NCBI GenBank assembly: GCA_020635015.1
Contig: JACKAP010000001.1
Location: 248,001 to 312,000, forward strand
Length of the DNA stretch: 64,000 nt
Direction of reading: 5' to 3'
Source: Calditrichia bacterium
GTDB lineage: Bacteria > Calditrichota > Calditrichia > RBG-13-44-9 > J075
Made by a program: the position numbers and the translations under genes. Positions 1 through 11,780 of this stretch are shown here, piece after piece (positions within the stretch are counted from its first letter, which is position 1; each line of letters starts with the position of its first letter). A model generated the notes under the pieces. That model searched no databases, was not told the origin of the DNA, and saw only the letters and a program-made list of their open reading frames with translations.

Positions 1-710
1 ATCGGATCCACCCCGATCTTCAGCCCGGCGGCGGCGATCGCCTCCATGTCGACGACCTTTTGAAGGTCCTGTACGTAGGGGGTGATATAATCGTGTTCAT
101 GGGTGGAGGAGGCTTTCAACGCCTTTTCCAGCGGCATCCGCTTTACCGCCTTCAGTCCTTCGCGCAGGATCTGGTTGGCGCGGTCCTGGATCACCCGGGT
201 GGCGGAGGTATCGGCCGGGCCGCCGTTGGGGCCGTTATACTTAAAGCCGCCGTCTTCCGGAGGATTGTGCGAGGGAGTGATCACCACCCCATCCGCCAGG
301 CCGGATTTACGCCCGCGGTTGTAACCCAGGATGGCGTGGGAGATCACCGGGGTGGGGGTGTAACCTCGGTCACGCTGGATCATGATTTCCAGCCCATTGG
401 CGGCAAACACTTCGATGGCACTGGAGAGCGCCGCTTCGGATAGCGCATGGGTATCCATTCCCAAAAACAGCGGCCCGTCGATCCCATTTTGTTTGCGAAA
501 CTCGCAGATCGCCTGGGAAATGGCTAAAATGTGATTCTCATTGAACTTATTGGCCAGAGAAGTACCCCGGTGCCCTGAGGTGCCGAAGGAGACCAGTTGA
601 TCCGGGTTCTGCGGATCGGGCTGCCGGGTGTAGTAGGCCGAGACCAGAAGGGGAACATTAACCAATAATTCAGCGGGAGCCGGTTTTCCGGCCAGCGGGT
701 GCAAAGGCAT
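1..710 (-). CDS. pgm: Phosphoglucomutase (alpha-D-glucose type), N-terminal part
   Basis: Interconverts glucose 1-phosphate and glucose 6-phosphate in the cytoplasm, linking glycolysis with glycogen and sugar-nucleotide synthesis. The visible 236 residues align by eye along their whole length with E. coli-type Pgm: FGTSGHRG near the N-terminus, GKDTHALSE-like GMDTHALSEAA, then ITPSHNPPEDGGFKYN, which carries the phosphoserine loop, and NGGPADT. The gene is cut by the left edge of the window. The start at 710 follows GGAGA by about six bases. A tandem-word repeat begins about 30 bases upstream of the start, so the promoter must lie in or beyond it. Confidence 0.95.
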   Translation of the reverse strand, partial: MPLHPLAGKPAPAELLVNVPLLVSAYYTRQPDPQNPDQLVSFGTSGHRGTSLANKFNENHILAISQAICEFRKQNGIDGPLFLGMDTHALSEAALSSAIEVFAANGLEIMIQRDRGYTPTPVISHAILGYNRGRKSGLADGVVITPSHNPPEDGGFKYNGPNGGPADTSATRVIQDRANQILREGLKAVKRMPLEKALKASSTHEHDYITPYVQDLQKVVDMEAIAAAGLKIGVDP

Positions 711-742
711 AAGTCGTCTCCGATATTTATTCGTTGAAAAGC

Positions 743-1010
743 TTTTTTGTCCACGGATTACACGGATTTTCACGGATTTTTATTAAGTGGCAATTTTTTG
801 ATCCATGGACAGTCATAGATTGGATGGATTGTTTAAAAAGTTTTTTACAGTTTATGGATTTCTCACAAACTACGTTCGAAATGACTTCTTCGCGTCATTC
901 CGAGGTTCCGATAAACATCGGAAAGGAATCTGTAATTTTATAAGACCTCATACACTAATATATTGATTTACCTTTCCGTGTTAATCCGTGTAATCCGTGG
1001 ACTAAAAAAT
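743..1010. repeat. Inverted pair of CACGGATTA tandem words
   Basis: The left arm (743-780) reads TTTTTTGTCCACGGATTACA and continues with further CACGGATT units. The right arm (973-1009) is nearly its reverse complement, with a spacer of about 190 bases holding AT-rich sequence and no convincing gene. The pair fills the 711-1025 gap between pgm and the next minus-strand gene. The same word recurs at 11781, 34141 and 38691. Confidence 0.85.
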
Positions 1011-1025
1011 CTCCGAACACTTGCA

Positions 1026-1835
1026 TCACCCCTCAATCCGCTCGATCGCATTCAGTGTTGCTTCCCAATCCGTCTCAGCGCGGGTTTGGAAGCAGGCCGG
1101 ATCGATTTCCTGCAGCCGGAAGGCATGCTCCTCCTGCAGTTGGGCCATATCGATGCGGATCTCCGGGCGCGCCCAATGGCGCTGCACCTCTGCCACCCGC
1201 TCGCCCATTGCGGCGAGGAAGCGGTCGTGGAAGCTTTGTACCTCATGGATGTATTGGGCAATCGAGAGCGAGAACTGCCAGCGCTCCCCGGCCCAGGCCG
1301 GAAGGCCGTCAATCTCTTTGCCGCCATTGTCCCACTGCAGGGTGACGGTGCGGTTGTCCGCCCAGATCCAGATGTTGGCGCTGGGAGACAGATAGCCGGT
1401 ATCCAGGTAGCGCTCTTCGATCCAGTTGGTGGCGTTGTAGAAGATCTCCCACACCTCCGGCGTATCTGCATCGCGGTCGATGTGGCCGTCCAGCCACTCC
1501 TGGCAAAACTGGAACCAGCTATTCTCCCCCGCCAACTCGCGGCGGATGTAGGGAATCAGAAAATCCGGCACCGGCTCGATCACGTGGGGGTGCATGCGCA
1601 GGATGTCCTCGTAGAGCCGGGCCACATAATAATCGACATAGGGCGTGAGCGTATCATCCCGGGCTTTTTCGCGGAAGGCGCGCACGCATTCATCGGAATA
1701 GCGCAGCAGTTCGGTCATCCCCGCCTTGATGTGGTAATTGCCGGCGCTCAGGCCGAACCAGGAGAGCGCTAGGTCCGGGGGATTTCCCCAGGGTTCGATA
1801 TCTTCCAGGTTTTCCAGCTCAAAGTGGAACAGCAT
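1026..1835 (-). CDS. Hypothetical protein, DUF5984-like
   Basis: 269 residues, no signal peptide or membrane segment, so probably cytoplasmic. The N-terminus (EPWGNPPDLALSWFGLSAG, then GNYHI..G..ELLRYS) recalls the DUF5984 family, whose function is unknown; this is from memory of the family pattern and is not certain. Tryptophan-rich centre (IWIWADNRTVTLQWDNGG), which looks like a beta-sheet core. It starts three bases after the stop of the upstream helical protein (1839-2951), so the two are very probably cotranscribed. No catalytic motif is visible. Confidence 0.6.
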   Translation of the reverse strand: MLFHFELENLEDIEPWGNPPDLALSWFGLSAGNYHIKAGMTELLRYSDECVRAFREKARDDTLTPYVDYYVARLYEDILRMHPHVIEPVPDFLIPYIRRELAGENSWFQFCQEWLDGHIDRDADTPEVWEIFYNATNWIEERYLDTGYLSPSANIWIWADNRTVTLQWDNGGKEIDGLPAWAGERWQFSLSIAQYIHEVQSFHDRFLAAMGERVAEVQRHWARPEIRIDMAQLQEEHAFRLQEIDPACFQTRAETDWEATLNAIERIEG

Positions 1836-1838
1836 CGA

Positions 1839-2951
1839 TTACTCCTTTTTCTCCACCGCTTCCGGGGCGGGTTCCTGCAGAAAATGAAACCGGGCCGGTT
1901 CCAATCCGCTGTGTTGGATCATCTCTTTGAGGCGGATATGATAGGGGTGTTTTTTTTCCAGCAGGCGGAATTCCTCCAGCAGGCGGTCGCGCCGCCGGCG
2001 CAGGCCTTTTTTCTCCGCATCGCCGATGGCGTAGATCAGGGCAAAGCCGAATACTTCCCGCGGGCGGAGCTCCGCATGGCGCTGCACCAGGTCGCGGAAG
2101 ATATCCAGGATCATGTCCTGGCGATTGATCGAGAGCTCCTTCTGAATGGTGGTCGAGAGGGTCTTGAGAAAGTGCTCGAAGATCTCGTCGTCCTGGGGGT
2201 TCTTTTTCACCAGGGTCATCAGTTCGTGGATCATCGCATCGCGGCGCATCAGGTTCTCTTCCCGGTCGGCATGGGCGAGGGCGAAGGCCAGGGAGGCGCG
2301 CACTTTGCGGTAAGCGGGATAGCGATCCGAGAGCACCCGCAGTTCGATCAGCATCTTATCGCGCTGGATCAGGTTGTCCTTGAAGCGCTCATCGATGGTT
2401 ACATTGGCCAGCTGCCGGGCAAATTCGTTCCAGGTAAATTCGTCGATGAAATGCGCTTCGGCAAAGCTGCGCAGTTCGTCGAGCAGCTTAAAGTGCGCCT
2501 GGCGATGGGCTTTCAGCGCCGGCGACGAAAAGGTTGCGGCGAGCACGCCGGTGTACATCTTCCGCACCCGAAGATTTTTTCCTCCGCGCTGCATGACGCT
2601 GTGGGCGGTGCGGATCAGCAGTTTCAGCCCGCGCAGGTCCGTCTCGTGAGCGACCGCCTCTGCCAGGGTTTCCAGGAGCCGGGCCTGCAGCAGGTTGTCC
2701 TGGCTGTGCTTTTCCGCAAAGCCGGAGAACGTTTGCAGGATCTGCGCCCGCTGCTCCGGTTCCAGCACGTAGCGGAACTTGACGTCGTCGAATGCGCAGT
2801 AAGCCTTGTGTAGCATATCGGCATACTGCTTGCGCACTGCCGGTTCGTCGGGATATATCGACGTCAGCAAGCGGAAAGCATCCAGGCGCTCGAAAATTTG
2901 TTGCTGCTTTCGCGGCAGTTTCTCCATGGGCCGGGGTTCCATACTATCCAT
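1839..2951 (-). CDS. Hypothetical all-helical protein
   Basis: 370 residues, rich in Leu, Ala, Arg and Glu, with no signal peptide or membrane segment. The pattern suggests a repeat solenoid of helical pairs (TPR- or HEAT-like) although no unit matches a consensus TPR. Phrases such as AYRKVRASLAFALAHADREE and RRRRDRLLEEFRLLEKKHP point to surface-charged helices. Three in-frame Met codons lie at residues 1, 4 and 9, so the exact start is uncertain. First gene of a probable two-gene operon with the DUF5984-like gene. I do not recognise the family. Confidence 0.65.
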   Translation of the reverse strand: MDSMEPRPMEKLPRKQQQIFERLDAFRLLTSIYPDEPAVRKQYADMLHKAYCAFDDVKFRYVLEPEQRAQILQTFSGFAEKHSQDNLLQARLLETLAEAVAHETDLRGLKLLIRTAHSVMQRGGKNLRVRKMYTGVLAATFSSPALKAHRQAHFKLLDELRSFAEAHFIDEFTWNEFARQLANVTIDERFKDNLIQRDKMLIELRVLSDRYPAYRKVRASLAFALAHADREENLMRRDAMIHELMTLVKKNPQDDEIFEHFLKTLSTTIQKELSINRQDMILDIFRDLVQRHAELRPREVFGFALIYAIGDAEKKGLRRRRDRLLEEFRLLEKKHPYHIRLKEMIQHSGLEPARFHFLQEPAPEAVEKKE

Positions 2952-2989
2952 GCAATGATACTGTCATGACCTAAAACTTAATTCTTGCT

Positions 2990-3106
2990 GTCATTGCGAG
3001 GCGTTTTTGGCCGAAGCAATCTCCTGCGAGGCGCACCCAACTGCAGCAAAATTGGATGCGATCCGCGGGAGATTGCCGCGCCGCAAAATACGCGGCTCGC
3101 AATGAC
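2990..3106. mobile_element. 117-bp MITE-like element, copy 1
   Basis: Starts with GTCATTGCGAGGCG and ends with the near inverse CGGCTCGCAATGAC. An inner inverted pair GCAATCTCC / GGAGATTGC lies about 30 bases inside each end. The same element occurs in reverse orientation at 42785-42900, including most of the interior. It has no coding capacity. Dispersed palindromic elements with CATTGCGAG ends are known from several bacterial phyla. Confidence 0.85.
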
Positions 3107-3146
3107 GACACCTGTTTACTGCCTAACATCAGTTACTAAAAAACGT

Positions 3147-5723
<2,577 letters not shown>

Positions 5724-5769
5724 CGGTAAATGCTCATTTAAACACCTTTATAATCGTCGCCAAAACCTT

Positions 5770-5972
5770 CGCTGAAAATTCAGTACCGGACACTTTTTAA
5801 TTTAACCGCAGAGAACGCAAAGTATCCGCAGAGAACCGCAAAGAAAAACCATAATCCCTCCGTTTCTCAGCGAACTTTGCGCCTACTTTGCGAACTTTGC
5901 GGTAAAAAAACGAGTTTGATGCGCCACTAATTCCGCTAATTTCAAAAAGTGTCTGGTACTGAACGCTGAAAA
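5770..5972. repeat. Nested inverted repeat, two concentric word pairs
   Basis: The outer pair is TTCAGTACCGGACACTTTTT (5779-5798) with its inverse at about 5942-5963. Inside it, CCGCAGAGAACGCAAAG-type words (about 5804-5846) pair with TTTGCGAACTTTGCGG (about 5888-5903). The remainder of the 5724-6268 gap is AT-rich and must hold the pckA promoter. Confidence 0.8.
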
Positions 5973-6181
5973 AACAAAATATGGGCAAGTCAAGCTAACA
6001 AATTATACAAAAAACGATGTGATCTCTGTGGCGCTGTGGCAAAAATTTCAAACCCGCTGACGACACTATTCCGATCATGTGTGTGAATTTCCGCTTTAGC
6101 GCGTATTCAATATAATCATCCACCGCTCAAAAATCCAAGCAGCAGGATGGTTCGTGCTAAAGTTCACAAAAAAGTTTTAAT

Positions 6182-6262
6182 TATTGATAATATTTATTAA
6201 TTTGTTATTCTAATTTGGGGCGAAATTTTTTACGAAAATTATAATCGTTAATTCCTGGAGGT
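6182..6262 (+). promoter_or_regulatory. AT-rich leader and RBS of pckA
   Basis: Very AT-rich stretch with CTAATTTG at 6211-6218, an octamer also found at the promoter-like site near 52886. A strong Shine-Dalgarno (TGGAGG, 6256-6261) lies seven bases from the ATG at 6269. The promoter call is an inference from base composition and position. Confidence 0.4.
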
Positions 6263-6268
6263 TTATGC

Positions 6269-7855
6269 ATGGATTCCAAGAATCAGCAGCTTCGCGAACT
6301 GGGCTTAAAGAGCTGGAAATCGATACAATGGGGGCTGACGACGCCGCAGTTAGTCGAATTGGCGATCCGGCGCGATGAGGGACATCTGGCGGCAAATGGG
6401 GCATTGCTGGTCACCACCGGCAAGCGCACCGGCCGCTCTCCCAACGACCGATTCATTGTAGAAGAAGATAGCAGTAAAGATCTCATTGCCTGGGGCAAAG
6501 TTAATCGCCCGATGTCGACGGAGCGTTTTGACCATCTATGCGCCAATGTTATTGACTACCTCCAGAAGAAAGACCTGGTTGCAGAAGACCTGTTTGTCGG
6601 CCAGCATCCCGACTACCGCATGCCGGTGCGGGTCGTGAGTGAGTTTGCCTGGGCGGCGCTGTTCGCCCGCACGCTGTTTGTGCGGCCGGATTCGGAGGCG
6701 GAAGTGGCCAATCACCGCCCGGAATTTACTGTGCTGCATGCCCCGATGCTCCTGGCCGATCCGGCGACGGACGGCACCAACTCGGAAGTTTTCGTGGTGG
6801 TCAACCTGGCGAAAAAGTTGGTGATTATCGGCGGCACCCAATATGGGGGGGAGATCAAAAAATCGCTTTTCTCGATCATGAATTATCTGCTGCCACTGCG
6901 CGGGGTTTTCCCGATGCACTGTTCCGCCAATGTGGGCAAAGACGGTGACTGCGCGCTGTTTTTCGGGCTTTCCGGCACTGGCAAGACCAGCCTTTCCGCC
7001 GATCCGGAGCGGCGGTTGATCGGTGATGACGAGCATGGCTGGGGAGACGACGGGATCTTCAATTTTGAAGGTGGTTGTTACGCCAAGGCGATCCGCCTCT
7101 CCGAGGAGAAGGAACCGCAGATCTTCCATGCCATCCGCTTCGGCTCCATCGCCGAAAACGTGGTCTATGACGCCCATACCCGCGAAATCGATTATGACGC
7201 CGCCGACATCACCGAAAATACTCGAATCACCTACCCGCTGCAGTTTATCGACAATGTACTGCTGCCTGGAATGGGGGATCATCCCCGCAACATCATGTTC
7301 TTGACCGCCGACGCCTTCGGGGTGCTGCCGCCGATTGCCAAGTTGACCCCGGAGATGGCCATGTATCACTTCCTGGCCGGTTATACCTCCAAACTGGCCG
7401 GCACCGAAGCGGGGGTGACCGAGCCGCAGCCGACCTTCAGCGAATGTTTCGGGGCGCCGTTCATGCCCTTGCCGGCCACTCGCTACGCCGAGATGCTGGG
7501 GCAGAAAATGCGTACCCATAAGTCCGATGTCTGGCTGGTCAATACCGGCTGGTCCGGCGGCCCTTACGGGGTCGGAGAGCGGATGGACATCCGCCTGACC
7601 CGGGCGATGATCAAAGCCGCGCTCAACGGGGAGTTGCGCAATACGGAATTCCAGCTCCATCCGGTCTTTAATGTGCTGGTGCCCAAGAGTTGCCCCGGTG
7701 TGCCTTCTGAGGTGCTCGATCCCCGCAATACCTGGCAGGATAAGGCCGCCTACGATCAAAAGGCCGCCACCCTGGCGAAACATTTCCAGAAGAATTTCGA
7801 AAAATTCGCCGATGCGTCCGACGCCATCAAGAATGCCGGACCGAAAGGGGAGTGA
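6269..7855 (+). CDS. pckA: Phosphoenolpyruvate carboxykinase (ATP)
   Basis: Converts oxaloacetate and ATP to phosphoenolpyruvate, CO2 and ADP, the entry step of gluconeogenesis, in the cytoplasm. 528 residues, the usual length for the ATP-dependent family. Visible motifs: RTGRSPNDRFIVEE near the N-terminus, CSANVGKDGDCALFFGLSG leading into the P-loop GLSGTGKTSLS (233-243), then DDEHGWGDDGIFNFEGGCYA, which includes the metal and substrate residues, and NTGWSGGPYGVGERM. The start is fixed by TGGAGG seven bases upstream. A Rho-independent terminator follows at 7899, so the gene is probably monocistronic. Confidence 0.98.
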   Translation: MDSKNQQLRELGLKSWKSIQWGLTTPQLVELAIRRDEGHLAANGALLVTTGKRTGRSPNDRFIVEEDSSKDLIAWGKVNRPMSTERFDHLCANVIDYLQKKDLVAEDLFVGQHPDYRMPVRVVSEFAWAALFARTLFVRPDSEAEVANHRPEFTVLHAPMLLADPATDGTNSEVFVVVNLAKKLVIIGGTQYGGEIKKSLFSIMNYLLPLRGVFPMHCSANVGKDGDCALFFGLSGTGKTSLSADPERRLIGDDEHGWGDDGIFNFEGGCYAKAIRLSEEKEPQIFHAIRFGSIAENVVYDAHTREIDYDAADITENTRITYPLQFIDNVLLPGMGDHPRNIMFLTADAFGVLPPIAKLTPEMAMYHFLAGYTSKLAGTEAGVTEPQPTFSECFGAPFMPLPATRYAEMLGQKMRTHKSDVWLVNTGWSGGPYGVGERMDIRLTRAMIKAALNGELRNTEFQLHPVFNVLVPKSCPGVPSEVLDPRNTWQDKAAYDQKAATLAKHFQKNFEKFADASDAIKNAGPKGE

Positions 7856-7898
7856 CTAAATCCCGGCAATTGCCGGAGGATACTTTGATACAAAATAA

Positions 7899-7935
7899 AA
7901 CGCGGGACTGCCGGATGGTGCTCCCGCGTTTTTAT
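7899..7935 (+). terminator. Rho-independent terminator of pckA
   Basis: Stem AACGCGGGA (7899-7907) pairs with TCCCGCGTT (7922-7930), 14-base loop, followed by a run of T. It lies 44 bases after the pckA stop. Confidence 0.85.
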
Positions 7936-8001
7936 TAACGGATGATACGCAGCATTCAGGAGCTATCATTTGAAACACAGATTTTTTTTAAATTCAATAG
8001 C

Positions 8002-8045
8002 TAATCCGCGAAAATCCGCGTCATCGGTGTTGTCCGCGTTCTATT
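8002..8045. repeat. Single arm of the CGCGGATGA word family
   Basis: Reads TAATCCGCGAAAATCCGCGT and ends TGTCCGCGTTCTAT. It matches the right arms at 26574 and 51722. No clear left arm is present here. The rest of the 7856-8194 gap holds the pckA terminator and AT-rich sequence. Confidence 0.6.
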
Positions 8046-8194
8046 CACAGCCATCCCCTACAAAATATACCATCTTTAAATCCGTGATCTCAAACATCAT
8101 ACCCCCGGTCTAAAATTTTTACGATCATATAATAAACTTGCAGGAGGAGTAATCCTCTCGGGCGACCAATATATGGATGGATGGGATGGAAAGC

Positions 8195-9772
8195 ATGAAA
8201 AAGTTGATGGGTATCATTTTTGCGGTTTGCATGCTCAGTGCGGCAGCGCTTGCGCAGCAATTTGCGCCGGGTGTGATCATGACCGACGCCAACTGGTCCG
8301 GTGAAGTATGGGTCAAAGGCGATGTGGTAGTGGAAAAGGGCGCCACCCTGACCATCATGCCCGGCACCCAGGTGATGTTTCTGCCGGTCAGCGATGAGAA
8401 CAAATCCGGCGCCGATCCAGCACGTTCGGAAATTACCGTGAAAGGCCGCCTGATCGCCCAGGGCACCCGCAATAACGGCCGGATCATCTTCACTTCCGGA
8501 GGAACCAATCCGCAGATGAACGACTGGTCCGGCATCGTGCTCAAGAATCCCCGTACGCCCTCGGTTCTGAACAACTGCCTGATCGAATATGCCTACAAAG
8601 GGGTCAATTGCTACGGCAGTTCCCCGGAAATCAGCGAGTGTGAAATTCGCTATAACCTTTATGCCGGCATAAGCTGCGAGGTGCGCGCCAATGCGGTGAT
8701 CCGCAAGAACTCCATTACCAGCAACGAATTTGCCGGGTTGGTTTGCGAACTGGCCTCCAATCCCATCGTGGAGCAGAATATCATCACCCAAAATACCAAC
8801 GGGGTGATTATTTTCGACCGCTCTCAGCCCAATCTGGGAACGGTCAATTACACCCGGGGCAGTTCCCGGGGGGAAAACCTGATCCTGAATAATTTTGAGG
8901 CGAACATTTACAATCACTCCGCCAATGATATCCTGGCGCAGAACAATCTCTGGAATACCTCCAATCCGGCAGACATTGCGACCAATATTTACGATAAACG
9001 CCAGAATAGCGCCAAGGGAGAGATTCTTTTCCTGCCGGTATTCGAAGCCGGCGGTTCTCCGCAGCCGGCCATCGCCCAATCCCGGCCTTCCCGCCCGGTG
9101 AGCGAGCCGCCGTCGAGCCGCCGCCAGGAAACGCCTCCGCAGCGCCAGGCGGATAATAGCCCGCCCCCGGCTCAATCCCAACCCGCCAACAATTCGGTGG
9201 CGGACAACAGTCGCAACACCAGTGCCTCTCAACTTTCATCCGAACCAGAAGTGAATCCGGTGGCCAATAAGTCGGCCGCCACTCCGGCAAACGATTCGTC
9301 ATCGCAGCCATCCACCCAACCGGATAACGATGGCTACCTGGCATCCTCCCGCAACAGCGATGCCGCTTCGCTGTTGAACACCGGCGAGAATGACGCCGCC
9401 AGCACCCCGCAGCCGGCCAACAACCCGCCGGCCCGTAGCGAACCCCCGGTAACCCAACCGGCGCTGGATCTCTCTCAGCCGATCATCGAGGCGCTGCTGG
9501 ACAGCCGCCGCCGGGAATACATCCACCGGGAAACCGCCACCTATCCGCACATTTACCAGCAGACCAAACACGAGGGAAAAGTGCTTCTGGAAGTGGTGGT
9601 CGCTCTTGATGGCAGCGTGGAATCCTACCGGATCTTAAAAAGCGACGGGGAATTTTTTGCCGATTCCGCGATCGATGCGATCAAAAAATTCAAGTATAAG
9701 CCCGGCACGTTTAAGGGCCAGCCGGTGCGGTTTCAGATCGTAGAACCGTTTGTCTTCAGGATCGAAAAATAG
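8195..9772 (+). CDS. Secreted parallel beta-helix protein with C-terminal TonB-C domain
   Basis: 525 residues. Signal peptide MKKLMGIIFAVCMLSAAALA, then a right-handed beta-helix region (about 25-285) of NosD/DUF1565 type: GDVVVEKGATLTIMPGTQVM, NCLIEYAYKGVNCYGSSPEI and N/G-rich coils. A linker of about 150 residues rich in Pro, Ser, Asn and Gln follows, then a TonB C-terminal domain (about 445-525: EGKVLLEVVVALDGSVESYR, AIDAIKKFKYKPG, VRFQIVEPFVF). There is no N-terminal membrane anchor beyond the signal peptide, so this is not an ordinary TonB energy transducer. The start at 8195 is chosen because the signal peptide begins there; upstream in-frame ATGs at 8177 and 8186 cannot be excluded. 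The stop codon lies in a large hairpin. Confidence 0.8.
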   Translation: MKKLMGIIFAVCMLSAAALAQQFAPGVIMTDANWSGEVWVKGDVVVEKGATLTIMPGTQVMFLPVSDENKSGADPARSEITVKGRLIAQGTRNNGRIIFTSGGTNPQMNDWSGIVLKNPRTPSVLNNCLIEYAYKGVNCYGSSPEISECEIRYNLYAGISCEVRANAVIRKNSITSNEFAGLVCELASNPIVEQNIITQNTNGVIIFDRSQPNLGTVNYTRGSSRGENLILNNFEANIYNHSANDILAQNNLWNTSNPADIATNIYDKRQNSAKGEILFLPVFEAGGSPQPAIAQSRPSRPVSEPPSSRRQETPPQRQADNSPPPAQSQPANNSVADNSRNTSASQLSSEPEVNPVANKSAATPANDSSSQPSTQPDNDGYLASSRNSDAASLLNTGENDAASTPQPANNPPARSEPPVTQPALDLSQPIIEALLDSRRREYIHRETATYPHIYQQTKHEGKVLLEVVVALDGSVESYRILKSDGEFFADSAIDAIKKFKYKPGTFKGQPVRFQIVEPFVFRIEK

Positions 9773-9843
9773 GCTTGATTGAAGCGCCGGTTAAGACGTG
9801 GCGAAAGATGCGCCATGTCTTAACCGGCGCTTCAATCAAGCCT
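9771..9843. repeat. 33-bp-stem hairpin overlapping the stop codon
   Basis: The left arm 9771-9803 begins AGGCTTGATTGAAGCGCC. The right arm 9811-9843 is its reverse complement with a single mismatch, and the loop is seven bases (AAAGATG). The TAG stop of the beta-helix gene (9770-9772) runs into the left arm. It has no T-run, so it is not a classical terminator. Confidence 0.9.
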
Positions 9844-10146
9844 TACGATCTTCCATCCTTACCCGCTTCGCCGTCAGACTTACCGTTGGCTGCAATTCAT
9901 CCTCCGCTTAGAAAAAAAATACGCTGTTTATTCGGCGCCTCGGTAGGGTTAGGGGCGCTGAGCATACTTTTGCTTGCATCCCACCGCTTAACACATCATA
10001 TTCTGGTTCCGGCTATCGCGGCTTAAGAACACTGGTGTCACGGTTAACCGGATATTTGCATGTTTCTGATCGCAATGGGGCATCGGTTTTAGGCCAATAA
10101 CCAACGACCAATTACTAACGACGATACAAACTTATTTTTTCCTGGT
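9844..10146. other. Intergenic stretch without a convincing gene
   Basis: Holds a possible 83-codon frame (9775-10026) that starts inside the hairpin and contains one hydrophobic segment, but it has no Shine-Dalgarno and no recognisable family. Near 10094-10118 there is one arm of an AACCAACGACCAATTA word. Confidence 0.4.
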
Positions 10147-11778
10147 ATGATGTCATTGCACTTCCGGAAAACCGTTCTAATCGATTTGTTGCTGCTGGTG
10201 CTGGTAGGAGGGATCGTTTTTTTTCCCTCCCTGGATATATACTTTCTGAGCGATAACGTCAGCCATATTCTCCGGGCCAGTGAAAGTGTTGCCACCCGGG
10301 ATTTCCGCTACTTCCGTCCCCTGGCTGAGTTCTCGCTGGTGGCGGATCTGTCCCTTTGGGGGATGAACGCCTTCGGTTTTCATCTCACCAATTTGCTGCT
10401 CCATCTCACCAATGCCATCCTGCTGTATCTCCTGGCCGGCCAGCTCATGTCCGCACGCTTTTTTGCCTTGACGGCGGCTTTGCTGTTTTTGCTGCATCCG
10501 GTACACAGCCTTTCGATCTTCTGGATCTCGGGACGGTCCGATATGCTGTGCGGCATCTTTTTTTTGCTCAGCCTGAGCGGTTTTATTTACGTTGATCGTT
10601 CCGGGAAACAATGGGCCCGCTGGGGCAGCCTGGCGGGATTTCTATTGGCCCTTTTCAGCAAAGAGATGGCGCTCTCCCTGCCCCTGCTGTTGCTGTTTTA
10701 CGTGCTGATTTTTAGGGAAGGCACCCTGAAAAACCGGGCGCTTGACGGCCTCCGCCGCACCCTGCCCTACTGGTTTTTACTGGCCGGCTACCTGCTGTTC
10801 CGCTTGTGGATGATTGGTGAGAACGCTTTCTCAAATGAAGCGCATCAATTTAGCGGCATTCTCCAGTTGGTCAAAAACCTGGCGACATACGCCGGCCTGC
10901 TGATGGTGCCGGGGGGGCATGTGGAGATCGCCAATATCTTCCGGGCCCATCCGAACCTATTTCTCGCGCTTTCCCTGCTGGTGCTGATCGGTGGGTTGAT
11001 ATCGCTTCGCTGGGTGGTTCGCGACGCCCGGCTGCTTTTTTTCTGCGGTTTCATCCTGATCACACTGCTGCCGGTGATCCGCCTGATGATGCGCTGGTAT
11101 TTGTATATCCCCTCGCTCGGTTTCTGCCTGGCCGCCGCCTACCTGCTGCAGATTCTCTACCGACGCTTTAACACCCGGCAACGTTTCAATCCGGCATATC
11201 TCTTCGCCGCCCTGCTTTTTTTGACCTACGGCTTTTTCATCCATCAGGAGCAGCAGCGCTGGTGGCGGGCGGGGGAAATTTCCCGGGATGTATCGGGGCA
11301 AATCGCCCGGGAAGCGCAGGCACAGCAGCTAGACAGTTGCCTGTTTCTGAACCTCTCCAGCGAGTTGGAGGAAGTGCCGGTCAATCTGTATGGACTGGAG
11401 ACCCTGGTAAATTACCGCCTGGCGGATGAGTTCCACCATGAACGCCATCTTAAGATCGAACCGGTTTGCTATATCTCCTGGCAGCATCCGGAAGACCTCG
11501 ATCACCAGCAGTTAGAGCGGCTTGATGAGCGCAGTTTCCGAATTTCGCTGGAGGCTACCGGCTCCTTTTTTGTCTTTCCCGAACATGAGCGCTTTCACCG
11601 CTCCCGGGCAGGAATCGAAATCGGCACGGTGCTGGAAACGGCGAATTACCGCCAGATCATCGAACAGTTGGATTTGCGCCGGGAGGTGGTTGCCGTACAG
11701 GTGGATGTCACCAATCCGCGAATTGCCCTGCTCTACCAGCTTGACGGGCGGGTGTTCACGCTTGCCGGGAACGAATAG
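10147..11778 (+). CDS. Polytopic membrane glycosyltransferase-like protein (GT-C type)
   Basis: 543 residues with about nine to ten membrane segments in the first 370 and a soluble C-terminal domain. The N-terminal region (FLSDNVSHILRASES, YFRPLAEFSLVADLSLWG, GFHLTNLLLHLTNAILLYLL, HPVHSLSIFWISGRSDMLCG) follows the pattern of GT-C / PMT-like and TMTC-like transferases, which move sugars from lipid-linked donors to proteins outside the cytoplasm. The acidic and histidine residues of the first loops (SDN, HPVH, GRSD) are typical of that group, but substrate and product cannot be read from sequence. Start could be either of two consecutive ATGs (10147 or 10150). No Shine-Dalgarno is evident. Confidence 0.65.
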   Translation: MMSLHFRKTVLIDLLLLVLVGGIVFFPSLDIYFLSDNVSHILRASESVATRDFRYFRPLAEFSLVADLSLWGMNAFGFHLTNLLLHLTNAILLYLLAGQLMSARFFALTAALLFLLHPVHSLSIFWISGRSDMLCGIFFLLSLSGFIYVDRSGKQWARWGSLAGFLLALFSKEMALSLPLLLLFYVLIFREGTLKNRALDGLRRTLPYWFLLAGYLLFRLWMIGENAFSNEAHQFSGILQLVKNLATYAGLLMVPGGHVEIANIFRAHPNLFLALSLLVLIGGLISLRWVVRDARLLFFCGFILITLLPVIRLMMRWYLYIPSLGFCLAAAYLLQILYRRFNTRQRFNPAYLFAALLFLTYGFFIHQEQQRWWRAGEISRDVSGQIAREAQAQQLDSCLFLNLSSELEEVPVNLYGLETLVNYRLADEFHHERHLKIEPVCYISWQHPEDLDHQQLERLDERSFRISLEATGSFFVFPEHERFHRSRAGIEIGTVLETANYRQIIEQLDLRREVVAVQVDVTNPRIALLYQLDGRVFTLAGNE

Positions 11779-11780
11779 TC

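Noticed and set aside
9775..10026. 83-codon frame with one hydrophobic segment
   Set aside because: Starts within the 33-bp hairpin, lacks an RBS and resembles nothing known; left as a comment on the gap.
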